A stretch of DNA of 64,000 bases from Epichloe hybrida. Taxonomy: Eukaryota > Ascomycota > Sordariomycetes > Hypocreales > Clavicipitaceae. The stretch spans positions 62,001 through 126,000 of the forward strand of contig JAFEKR010000047.1 of NCBI GenBank assembly GCA_019022495.1, read 5' to 3'. Below, in pieces: positions 1 through 12,400 of this stretch. Every line of letters starts with the position of its first letter. Position 1 is the stretch's first letter. Position numbers and translations under genes: made by a program. The notes below the pieces were generated by a model that saw nothing but the letters and a program-made list of their open reading frames with translations, was not told the DNA's origin and ran no database searches.

Positions 1-2340
1 TAGACTTTATATCTAGGATTATTAGCAGCCTATTATATATACCTTTACTAAGGATTTTAAAGTCTTTAACATTAGTATCTAAGAGATATTATAAGAATAG
101 GAAAGGCAAATATAATAGGATATAGATAATAAGTATTAATAGGAAACTAAGGAATAAAGATTAAGTAAAAGAGTAAGTTCCTAGGCATTATAAGAGTTCT
201 TATTAGGACTATTATCTTTAACTAGATATAAAGAGATACTATAGTCTTTAGCTATAAAACTTAAGGCGCTTTAGTAAGGTAAGCAGGGATAAGCGTATAG
301 TATTATAGACTAAACTCTTTAATAATAGTAAGTAGTAACTAATAAGTTATTCTAGATAAATATTAAGGATTAGCTAAGGTTATAGTAAATCTATAAAGCT
401 ATTAGGGAGGACTAGGTATATAACTATAGAACTCTAGTTAAGTAAGCAAAAGAGAACACTATATGCCGCCCTCTTAGAGACATAGGATAAGCTATAATAA
501 TTAATTTTCTTCCTTTTCTTAAGTTAAAATAAGTAGCTTAAAGGAAAATAATTACGCTACTACTAATGTTATTTATATATACTTTAGTAATACTACCTAG
601 CTTAGTTTCCTGCGGAATATAGCTAGGGATTATTAAAGCTTACTAGCAAGAGAAAAGGTATACTATAGGATTAATTAATTAACATAAGAATTAGGGAAAG
701 AGAGTAAGCTAGTATGATTTAAAGTGACTTATACTACGCACTCCCTTACTAATGTTACTTACTACTTGCCTATAAATGCTAAAGACACTAAAGCTCTCTA
801 AGGAAATAAAAAATCTAGGTCTCTAGCTAGGGAGGTTTCTTTTCTATTTTCTCTCTTTTTTTTTTTTTTCTATCCTTTTGTTTTTTCTTATAAAAGCTTT
901 AGACCTATATATACTAGATTAAATAATGCCTTCCCTTAAAATATAGCACCTTACTATTAGTTATACTTAAGAACACTTTAGTTATTACCCTTTTTATTAC
1001 TGTTTTCCCTTTCCTAGGGGCTAGGAAGGGAAAATAGTTAGGGAGGTATTATATGCTATAATACGCGCGCCTATAAACGCGCGTATTCGCGATAATAAGC
1101 ATAAGGGATATAGGGGATCACAGGGATAAATAACATAATAAGGGATAATAATATTAGTTATCTAGGCAAAGGGACTATTTAATCTATAAAGAGATCACTT
1201 ATAGCTAGATTCTTTTGCGGTTCTTTATACACGCCTAACTTTAGATTTTTAACTTAAATACCTAGCGCTACTATAGCTACTATTGTGTTTACCTTAACAA
1301 GATAAATTAATAAGATTATTTCCCTAACTTAACTAAAAAGTCACTTCTAATCTAATAGACTATTTAATCTAAATTATCTCTATCTATAGAGACTAATTTA
1401 GCTATTATTATAATTACTGCTATTAAGTTAATTAACCCTTCCAACGTGAGCAGACGTCACCGCTACCTACGACCGTGGGCTAGCATCGTGTCTTTTAGGG
1501 TGTTGTTTTCCGCTTGACAAACTATATAAGTAATAATAGCATATATGCCTATATAGGGCGTAAAGTTAATATTAGTAAGCTATAAGACTATAACTATAGG
1601 GCTAAAGTTATTTAAAAAGGCATTATTCTAAGCCTTATTAAATATAAGATACTACGGGTTTAAGTCCCTTATAATAATTAGCTCTTTATAATATGCTTAT
1701 AGAAAGTGAAATTAGTAATATGTCTCCTCTATTAATCCCCTATTAGGTAGTTACTTATAACGCTAATAGTATATACTTATATACTTATAGCGTTAAACGT
1801 AATTAACTATATTAACTAAATTACTAAACTTAGGATTTAGGATAGGCAAGATTAATAGATTATTGCCTTAACGCTACTAATTCACTAACTTAGGGTAAGT
1901 ATTATAGGTAGTAATATACTACCCCTAGTACTTAGTAAAGACCTTCTGTAGCTCTATGGTTATAAGGCTAGTGTCTAGTGTATCTTTTATCTAAAAGAGG
2001 TAATAAGCATAAGGGCTACCTTAGGACTACTACTTATATTAGTACTAATGTTCCTTAATGCTAAATTTAGGCTAAAGAACTTACTTAAAGAATAATTAAA
2101 GGTATATCTTAAAGTACTATGCTAAAATATATGGATTATTACAAAGGTTCTTACTTATAATCCTAGCCTTAACTTAGTTATTTCCTAACTACTATTTATT
2201 GTAATTTAGTATAAACCTCTAAAGGTCTTACTAGTGTAAATTAGTAGCTAAAAGGGTAATAAATATACCTAGGTAGCTAAGAGTATAAACATACGCCTTA
2301 AGCTAGTTCTTATGGCCTCCCTAGTACGCTTATATGCCTT
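1..2340. other. RIP-degraded AT-rich DNA, no intact gene
   Basis: Dense TAG/TAA stops in all frames and a strong excess of TpA with few CpA/TpG are the expected outcome of repeat-induced point mutation (CpA to TpA). No open frame of useful length exists. It is probably old transposon sequence, but I could not assign a family. A short less-mutated patch lies at about 1436-1525 and a GC-rich inverted repeat (arms ATACGCGCG / CGCGCGTAT) at about 1061-1087. Confidence 0.8.
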
Positions 2341-2345
2341 ATAGG

Positions 2346-2562
2346 TGTAAGGGCTTAGGCTTTGCCTAAGCATTGTCCGTATAGCAGTTAGAGAGGGGAG
2401 TGGCAGAAGTAGTTAAGGTGAGGAAAGGAGGCTTATATAAGTAGCCTAAGGGGTATAAGGGGCACTACTAGGGATAGCCTCTTACCCTTTCTCCTTTCTT
2501 CTTAAGTCTCTTAATACTATATTAACGCCCTATTGTAGTTACCTAGGGGCTAGTCTATAATA
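2346..2562 (+). repeat. 5' LTR (217 bp)
   Basis: Aligns base for base over its whole length with 9187-9403, with differences mainly C/T and G/A as expected from RIP. Starts TGTAAGGG and is preceded directly by the target duplication ATAGG. Confidence 0.93.
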
Positions 2563-2899
2563 ATTAAGAGACTTCCTTTAGTCCTTTTTAACGACTACTA
2601 AAAGACATAATGGAAATACTAATAAATGCATTAGACACGCTTTAACTATAAGACTAACCTAGCTAGGGGACGACAACTCCCCTATCTAACGCCATAGCAC
2701 TACTAGTAGCCTAATAGGCCTAATTTAAAACGCTCTAACTTATGCTTAATAAGCAAATAGCGGAGCTTAAGCGCCTCTAATAACACATAGCTGCAAACAC
2801 CATAGGACCTTTAACCTAACCGTCTATTATAGCCTAGCCTAATGCCCTAATAGTTAACCTTACTTTACCTCCTACCTCTAACCTAGTCTTAACTACACC

Positions 2900-5800
2900 T
2901 AGGGTGAAATAAAAACCTATCCCTATAGGTAACCTATATAATAGTAATAAGGCCTTATTTACTACGTAGAGGTTCCTAATAGAATATAAGCTATAGGTAA
3001 ATAAGGACTTTATTAAAACTAATAAGAATAGGTAAATATTTATTTACTAAAACCTATCCTCTAAAGTCTAGTCCTAGGTGGCTACTTTCTTTAAATAGGG
3101 TAGTATTTATAATTTTAACCTAGCTAAATTCCTAGAATACCTTAGGTCTGTGTTCTTTAATCCACATAGATAGGAGATAGCCCTTACGGAGCTTAACTAG
3201 ATAGAATAGGGCCTAGGGGAGCTATTTTCTACGTTCTTTGTTTGCTTTATAGAGAAGCTCTTATTAGGGGGATGATGTAAAGCTAGTAAAGCTTTAATAA
3301 GCGCTTAATAAGCGTTTAAGGGAAATTAGCGTAGGCTAGGGTATTAGCTAGAGCGTGTGGCACATGGCTATTACGTAGTATTGCGAGATTGTAGTTAATA
3401 TTAAGGCCCTCGCTATAGAGAATAAGTACTAGTCCTAACGCGGACTATAGCTAGCTAAACCTATACCCTAGACTAACCACAAGGGTAACATGCTAATAAC
3501 TAGAGTGTGTGTAGTAAGGACTTAATTAGGAAAATAAAATAGGCTAGTTAAGAAAGAGAAGAGTCTAAAGCCTGCCACAAATATATAATAAGCTAAATAG
3601 GTATTAGAAGTAAAGTTAGCTAAACGCCGCTAGGAGGGATGCTACCTATAATATGGATCTAAGGACCACTATATTTAGGAATGCACCTTCCTCCTACCCC
3701 GTTACCTATAGGTTAGTATTAACTTACATAGAGCGGATAAGGAAAGCGTAAATAAGGAGGTAAATATTCCCCCTATGGAAAACAAATAGCCCTTAAGCAG
3801 AGTCTTATGTAGGGGCAAGGAGGCTAACTACATACTATAATATAGGATAACTATTTAAGCTATATGGAGTTAGAGTGGGATATAGTATAATACATAGACT
3901 AACTACTATTCTTAATTCCTATACTCTTTAATATATATTATTATATTAATGTCTAGATTAATTATAGTTATGATTATTATAGTGTTATAAGCAAGTTAGT
4001 AGCGAAATAGTTTAGCCTAGAGCTTATATGTTTACTAAAGAGAAGGCATGTCTAGACTATAGTGGAAATAGAAAGGAGGGGAAAGAGGGTATAGGAGAAT
4101 ACCTCCTTAATTACCTATATAGTACGCACTAGAATGGATATTAATAGCTAGGAGTTATTAGTGTATTTATATGTTATCCTAGGCCTTACATAAGACGTTA
4201 TACTTAGGATACTATGGCTAGAATATTACAACGTGGTTATTTATATAGTAAAATAGTAATTGGTTATTAGAGTGGCAGAGGGCTTATGTGTCTCTGAAGC
4301 CTTTGCGCGTAGGGTGGAGACTCTAGTATAGGGGATTATTAGGTCCTTATATGCTATGGAAGCGCGCTAGGCACACTATAGGAGGGACACTTCCGCAATA
4401 TTTATTACTATAAGCCTTAGGGAGATAATAACAGTACTATAGATTATAGTGCCTAAGATAAAACCTAATAGCCTAGATATGTTAACGTTACCTAAGGAGT
4501 TAGCTAACTTCGCAGACCTTTTTAATAAGGCTAAAGCTAATAGCTTACCTCCTTATTAGGGGTCCCTTAATTACCACATACGCTTGCGTAAGAATTAGGA
4601 TAGGTCTAAACTAACACTCCCTTAGGGACTGCTATATAATATGCTAAGGGACTAGCTTCTAGAGGTTAGGCGCTAGATTACAGACTTAATAGATAAGGGT
4701 TAGATCTATGCTAGCTTATTATTAGCTATAGCTCTAGTTCTCCTTATTAAAAAGGCTAATAGGGGTTAGCGTTTTTGCGTAAACTACCGCGCTTTTAATA
4801 AGATAATAGCATAGGATTACTATCCTCTCCTATTAATTAAGGATACACTCTATTCCTTATCCTAGGCACGCTAGTTTATAAAGGTAGATATTTATATAGC
4901 GTTTTATAAGCTATAAATTACTAAGGGCTAGGAGCACCTAATAGCGTTCTAAACTAGGTTTAGGCTATTTAAGTGGCTAGTTTGCCCCTTTAGCCTAGCT
5001 AGCGCACTAGCGACATTCTAATGTTATATTAATAAGTCCTTAGGGGATACATTAGGGGACTTTATTATAGCGTACTTAGATAATATCTTAGTTTACTTAG
5101 GGGGATTAAGGAAAGACTATATAGCTAAGGTCTAGTTAATATTAGGCTGCCTAAGGGATATAGGTTTGTACTTAGACCTTAATAAGTCTATGTTTGTAGT
5201 AAAGGAGGTTTAATACCTAGGATACATTATTATAGCGGGTTATTCTATCCGTCTAGACCTAGCAAAGGTTATGGCTATTAGGGAGTAAGCAGCCCTAACA
5301 AAACTTTAGGGGGTCTGTAACTTCCTAGGGTTTACTAACTTCTACTATGACTTTATTAGTAACTTTTTAGAACTAGCGGCACCGCTAATATAATTAACTA
5401 AGAGGAATGTCCCTTTTTAATAGGGACCTAAAGAGAATAATGCCTTTAACAGGCTAAAAGATGCCTTTGTTATGTACCTAGTACTAGTATAATAGGACCT
5501 AGATCTCCCTATAGTGGTAAAAGCTAATTATTTAGGAATAGCTATTAGAGAATGCCTTTCCTAGCAAGGCTAGGATAGCGTTATATACCTAGTTACCTAT
5601 CACTTTACTAGCCTTATAACCTTATAAAAGAACTATATAATCTATAACAAGGAATTGTTAGCTATTATCTTATGCCTTAAGGCGTGGTTAGCTAAGCTAT
5701 AGGGCGTTTCTAGTCTGTTTATAATCTATATAGACTATAAGAACCTAGAGTACTTTATAACTCCCTAGTTAATATTAGAGCGGCAGGCTTAATAGGCAAA

Positions 5801-7510
5801 CACACTTATGCTATTTAATTTCTACCTCTAGTATAGACCTAGTACATAGGCGTAGTAGCCTAATGCTCTTTCTTAAAGGGAATAGGACTAGGAAGGGGTA
5901 ACCTCTAGAATAGGACGTATCCTATAACCTATTACTATTACATAGCTCTTGCTAACGCTAGATAAACAGCGGGATAATAGTAGCATAGCACTACTACTAG
6001 CTAGTAAGGTCCTCTTTACCACTAAATACCTTTAGACCTTATAGGACTAGGCTATTGTCTTAGACCCTACGTATAGTATTTAATTAAGGGCTATCTAGGA
6101 AGGGGCCTAGAGGTTTCCTATTAAGGCACTTATAAGAGAATAGGTAGTAAATTATTCTATAAGCGCTCACAGGGCGCTCTAGTTTAGGGGCCGTACCTAG
6201 GTCCTAGCGTAGGAGCCTCTTACAATAACCCTAATATAATAATGCCACGATTTACTAGTAGTAAGGCACCTAGGCTATAACACCACGTTTTAAATCTTAT
6301 AATAGTAGTTTTACTAGGATAGGATATTATAAGATATTATTAGGTTTGTTTATAACTATTACTACTATAGTAATTATAAGAGCTATTAACAGCGCTAGGG
6401 CTTACTAAAGCCTTTACCTATCCCTAACTAGTTCTAGTTATAAATCTCTATTAACTTTATAATAAACTTACTAGCACTATCCCTAGAAAAGCTATAATAC
6501 CTAATGGTTATTATAGATTAACTCTCTAAATTTATTTAGCTTAAGGCTATGACTTCTATAGGAGCTAAGGAATATGTAAAGAGGTTTAAAATGGTTTAGT
6601 GGCAGTTTAGGGGGTTTCCTTAATTAATTATTATAGATCGCGGTTTAGATTAGTTAGGAAAGTTTTGGATAATATTATACTCCCTAGTTAGGATTAATTA
6701 GTTACTTTCTATATTATATTACCTATAGACTAATAGCAGTATAAAGCAAGCAAACTAAGAGGTGTAGGTAATACTATGTGTTATAGTCTTCTTTTCGCAG
6801 TTTAACTAGCTAGAACATCTAGCTACTTGCTAGCTTGTAATTAATAATAAGCTATCTTCTATGACAGGAGTTAGCCTAAACAAGCTACTACATAGCTATA
6901 ACCTAGAGCTAGTCTAGGCACTGCTAGATACGTCTGCTTCTGTAATAACACTAAAGGGGTAGGTGGTGTAGTTTCTTAAGCACCTCTAGGAGGGTACTTA
7001 TCTAGTGTAAGCTATAATAGCTTATGTATAATAAAGGCAGTAGGACACTATATTTACTTTATATTAGCTAGCAGAACAGTTCTAGGTTAAAGATAAGGTA
7101 TAGCTTTTACTTAAAAATATTAAAACTAACTACCCCTTATAGAAACTTAATTAAGTAGTAGCAAAGTATATAGTTATAGAAGTCCTAATACTACTTATAG
7201 TATAGCTTAATGTCCTAAGAGGCATTTACCTAGTATTCCACGTAAACCTTATTAAACGCGCTACAGAGGACCCTCTCCCTAGTTAAAAGCTCTAGGACTC
7301 CTGTCTAGGACTAGAATAAGTCCCTATAGAAGGCAATAATAAACTTATTAAGAAATATTAGGTTAAGCAAATCCTAGTGACTTAGAATGCCCTAGGCTAG
7401 GGTAAAAGATATAATATACTTATTAAGTAAGCAGGTTATATATAGCTTATATAGGAACTATTAGAGAACATAGTATAGACACAGGCCCTTAATAAGTTTA
7501 AGGCAAAATA
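2900..7510 (+). pseudogene. Degenerate gag-pol of the chromovirus
   Basis: Read through its stops, the plus strand shows a retrotransposon gag-like segment (about 2950-3420). A CCHC knuckle follows at 3643-3684, with spacing C-x2-C-x4-H-x4-C if the two TAY codons are RIP-mutated TGY. A protease end resembling VILGMPWLEKHN lies at about 4190-4250. The RT start KK..G..R.CVNYRAFNKI is at about 4750-4800 and the RT catalytic motif reads AYLDNILVYL at 5070-5099 (the second Asp of YLDD has become Asn, a G-to-A change). RNase H ends in YNKELLAI at about 5640. Integrase has its HH zinc part near 6246-6290 and DRG / TNSS..QAN segments at 6640-6755. A chromodomain (I.IK.AGY......E..EN, then TQALNKFKAK) lies at about 7395-7510. 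Dozens of in-frame stops make it a pseudogene. Confidence 0.9.
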
Positions 7511-9186
7511 GGGAGATATATAATATAATAATAAACTAAATTAATTTTAAAAGACTTATATACCTATAAAGACTCTAATAAGCACCTAAGGCGCTAAATT
7601 ACTATGTTTTACTACCACCACTTAATAAGGATAATTATTTATTAAGTTATTACCTAAATTACTAGAAGAAGATAAATAAAGGCGCGCTACCTCTATCTAG
7701 AGTTATGCTATAGCTACTACAGCTATAACATTATTATTACTAGGTAATAGTTATAGTATAATAAGTTATTTACCTTATTTACCTTAGGCATAACCTAGGA
7801 CCTAGATAGTGTAAATAGGGTTAAAGTAGGGAGTATATATAGGAGGGGGCATAATAGAAGACCTAGCGAGTAGGTAATAAGTAAAAGAAGGATAACTAAG
7901 GGGGGGAGGAGCATTGTTTCTAGCTAGGGGATAGCTAGCTCCTAAGGCTCTAGGAACATAATTATAAGTTAGACCTATTACAAAAGGGAGGCGTAATAGT
8001 TACTAGTAGCAATAAGAAGGAGATTTATTACTTAACCTAGCAATTTAAACACATTGCTAGATTTTATCCTAGCAATAAGGCGTTAAAGCTTAGAGAAGCG
8101 CGGAAAACTACTTACATATCTCTTCATGTATTATAGTTAGTCCGCTAATAACTTATTAGTTTTATTAGAATAGAATGCTTATAGCTTACTATATAAAATA
8201 GGCTATACTATAGCTAGCTAAAGGGCTAGTGCTAACAAAAGGGGTGACTTTAAGACTAGTTATATTTATTACAGTAGCATTAGTAATAAGGGATGCCCTA
8301 AGGGCTAACTATATAGGAGCCGGATTAAACTAAGCTTAGGTAAGGAGGGAGTTCTACTAACTAATAAGGTAGCAAAACCTTTAGGATAGTATAGGTATTT
8401 TCTTTTTTATACCTAAAGTTTTAGGGACTCTAGGTTTAATAATATGCGTACCTATAGCAATCTCCGCCTTAATATCCTTTAGCGCGCAATAGAGATAAGG
8501 GTTAGCGGACAAAAGCCTAGTGTATTACACATAGGAAAGGTATTGCTTCTAACATAGAGGGCATAATTCTCTAGATTTAGGCAGATAATAGTCTAGAACA
8601 CTAGTGGTAAGGGCTTGTTTTACATATAGCCTATAAGGGCGCTAGACTAATTAGGGAGCAGTATATTAATTATTATCTAAGTTACTCTCTATAAGAAACT
8701 TACTAATAGAATAGGCTAAAGGCATTACAGGACTAGCTAGGGGCAAAGGAGGGTTAGATAGATTATAAGGTATATTCTAATAGGAGAATAATTATTTAAG
8801 AAGGAGGTTCTAATAGGATAAAGGGGAAGGCATAATAAAATTATAATAGTAAAGGGATAGTATTATATAAGGGAAGGTAAGATATAAAAAGGAACTAAGT
8901 GGGATATTTATATATGGTTTTAAACCTATATTAGGTAATTAATAAACTAGTAAGGGTAGGGCTAGAGACTATAATAAATAATAGGTTAGCAAGGTAAACA
9001 CATTACATGCACTGCAAAACTAAGGCACAGAAGTGGGGCAGTTGCTATTACTACGTAATGGCTAGCAGAGCGAATATGTTACGTACCTAATAATAATAAG
9101 CAGGGAATAGGATTAATTACCTATAGGATAATTTATAGGACTATTATAAAAAGGGGACTTATTAGACACGCCTAAGTAAGGGCATA

Positions 9187-9403
9187 TGTAAGGGCTTAGG
9201 CTTTGCCTAAGCATTATCTATATAGTAGTTAGAGAGGGGAGTGGCAAAAGCAATTAGGGTAAGGAAAGGAGGCTTATATAAGTAGCCTAAGGGGTATAAG
9301 GGGCACCACTAGGGACAGCCTCTTACCCTTCCTCCTTTCTCCTTAAGTCTCTTAATACTATATTGACGCCCTATCGCAGTCGCCTAGGGGCTAGTCCATA
9401 ACA
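9187..9403 (+). repeat. 3' LTR (217 bp)
   Basis: Partner of the 5' LTR with the same length. Ends ...AGTCCATAACA and is followed by ATAGG, the second copy of the target duplication. It keeps several CpA and CpG sites that are TpA in the 5' copy, so it is the less mutated LTR. Confidence 0.93.
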
Positions 9404-9408
9404 ATAGG

Positions 9409-12400
9409 CTCCCTAAGAATCTCACTATAAAGTTAAGTAGTGCCTTAGCTTTAGTAGTATCTAAGTTAAAAGCTAGTTAAAGCTAGTTAATATTAATAGC
9501 CTAATAATAACCTCCTCTCTTAATAAAGTAAGTGCTTTGCTTATTTACTTACTAATATATAAGCATATTAAATGTAATATAGTAAAATTAAGGATATTAA
9601 GCAAAGCAGCTATTATTATACTTAATTAGGCGATTAATATAGTTAGAGTAGCTTATAGTGCATTTGCAAGGCTTAATAAACTTAGCTTTACTATTAGAAA
9701 AGAGACCTAGAAACAGAGTATTGTTTGTAGTTAGTGTAGTGTGTTTTGTAGTTTTTATATTTAATTTTATATCTAGCTTATAAGTAAAGATATTATCCTA
9801 TAAATTACGTAATCTTATAGAGATAAATCCTAAGAAAAATACTATATATAAAAGTGGGCCTAAAAGTGGGCCACTAGCCTGTAAATTAGAAACACTACAT
9901 TTGTAGTGTATTTTTAGTGCTAAAATGTAGTGAAATGTAGTGTTTTTATTTTACGGCCTAAATACCCACTTTTAGACCCACTTTTATATATAACTACATT
10001 GTAGTTTTTTAGCTATCTATCTAAAAAAAGAGGTTTTATATCTCTATATATTTTACTAGATTAGATATATATTATTTGTTGAAAAAAAAACACACTACAA
10101 ATTCATTGTAGTGCAATACTTTGCCTAGAAATGCCTCTAAGAGTAATAGCTAAGACTAATTAAACTTATTTAAAGGTATGCTATAAATATTAGGTATATT
10201 AAGGTATATCTAAGGTTTTACTTACTAAAGGGGAATTTACTCTAGTGGCACCTAAGGCCTATTAGCACCTTAAAGCTAATAATAGAGTTATATAAGCTCC
10301 TATTAATAAGCAATAAAGTTAGGAATTATAGCTCTATTAAAGTATGCATTTATCTAGTTATTATCTTTATTAAGGTAAGTCTCTTTAATATTAATAGCGT
10401 TAGTTACCTTTACTATAAGCTAGTCTATAATATCTCTATTACTAAGTAGCTAGAGTAAATTATCCTTATTTACTTTAATATAGTAATACCTAGGATAATT
10501 TAAACAGAGATATATAAGCTAGACCTAGATAATAGCTTACTACACTCTAAATTAGTTATAGAACTAATAGATTATATATAGCTAATTTGTCTAATTTGCA
10601 AGTTAAAGGATAATAATATTAAGATCCCTAGGCAAAAGCGGTAGCTAGTTATAGACTTAACTAATGTTCTTTATAAAGTTAACTACATAGCCCTTATATT
10701 TATACTACTAACTATAATAGGTTATAACTATAATATAAATATAAACCTTAGTAATAAGCATCTCTTTAGTTTATATAAGCTAGGGTAAATAGCCTAGAAC
10801 TAACTTAGGATTAAGCTTATTTTCTTTAGACTAAAAAAAAGGGCTAACTAGCGCGGCGTTAATTACAAGATACATAGCCCTAGGGGACTGCGTTATAATA
10901 GTTATAAAAGCAGTAGATTCTATTTCTAATATTAAGACTAAACTATCTTACCTTATAATAAGGGCAATACTCTATAGTATTTAACGCTAGGCTTACTACC
11001 TAGTGTTTAATTAAGCCATGGTTATGCTTAGTTAGGTATAACTAGTTTAGATCTCCCTAAAAGACTAGATTAGGCAAGACTAGCAAATCCTAAGAAGTAG
11101 TAGGCTAGCTAAGGTTTAAAGGTAAATATAGTTATACTAATAAACGCTAAGAAAGTATTATATTTAGATTAGAATCCCTTGCTAAGGACTATAAAGGTAT
11201 GAAATTATCTATTATATTATAATTACACTATTTATAATATATATGTTTTACTTTATTAGGAGTAATAAAGCTCTAGCAGGCAAATATGCAATAATATAAT
11301 AACTATACTTTCTATTCTATACCTAGGTTAGGATTATTATTATTATCTAGGCTGCTTACTATATTAATTTAGCTACTAAAGAGTTCCTAAACTCCTTACT
11401 AACGCAAAGAGGCTACCTAGTTTAGGATAGTAGCTAATAAAGGAGTAAGGTTAGGTTTTTCTCTAGCTTATTATATATAACTTAATACTCTTATTAAATA
11501 GTAGCTTACTATAGTTTAGTATAAATATATATAGTATTAAAAGTAAGTTACTATACTTATAAAGAATATACCTTAGCTTTATCTAGTATATCTTAAGAAG
11601 CCTATCTATAGCGAAGAAACCTTATTAATCTATATATTATTTATCTTAAGAAATTAGCTATAACCTCTTATAAGCCTATAGCCTATTACTATTAAGGTAA
11701 GAGTGTAAGAAATTACTAAGTTTATTATTACTTAAGGGATTACACTTTAGTAATAGGGCGCTTACTACTACTATATACTATAGCTATTATAAAATATAAG
11801 AATTATATAAGAGCTTAAGACTATTATACTATTAGCATTAGGTTAATATTAGGGTGCTAAGTAGTAGTATATACTAGGGTATTTTATTAGTTATAGTATT
11901 CTAGGCATTTTTATATTAACTTATCCTTATTTTTTAAGCTAATGAATTTATTAATAGGTTTATCCTATTTATAACGTTAATATTTACGTGTTTTAGAGGT
12001 ATTATTAGGGATATCTATAATATTAGCTAGGTTCTTATAGCCTAGATTATAAGGAGAATTAGGTAGTAGTATAGGAGAAGCAAGAGAAGCTATCTTATTA
12101 GGATAATTTACTATATTATACATAGCCTAGTAATAGCGTACACTTAGAGCTATAGTAAAAGGAGTAGTATATAACTATTATAGCTAATAGAGAATAACTT
12201 ATTACCTAGAGAAAGCAAGATAAGAATTAGATAATAATAGGAATAGCTTTATTATAATAAATAGGGACAGGGATATAGTTAGAAAAATGAAAATTAGAGA
12301 GAAGTTAAGTAAGAAATTTAGGTTAGTATAGTATAAGAGGTAAATATAAGGAAGGAAGGAGCCCTTAAATAGGGGAAAGTAAGACTATTATATATAATAC

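Larger units (their letters stand above)
2346..9403 (+). mobile_element. RIP-inactivated Ty3/gypsy chromovirus LTR retrotransposon
   Basis: A complete but dead element of 7058 bp. Two 217-bp LTRs (2346-2562 and 9187-9403) begin TGTAAGGGCTTAGG and end at a TG...CA boundary (the 5' copy reads ATA where the 3' copy reads ACA, a RIP-type change). Both are flanked by the 5-bp duplication ATAGG (2341-2345 and 9404-9408). Between them, in plus-strand order, are recognisable gag, CCHC zinc knuckle, protease, RT, RNase H, integrase and chromodomain remnants, the order of Metaviridae and of the chromovirus branch. Stops throughout show it cannot encode protein. About 1.7 kb between chromodomain and 3' LTR carries nothing I recognise. 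Confidence 0.93.

Noticed and set aside
1..200. Left edge checked for telomere repeats
   Set aside because: No TTAGGG/CCCTAA array; AT-rich RIP sequence only, so a subtelomeric location is not shown.
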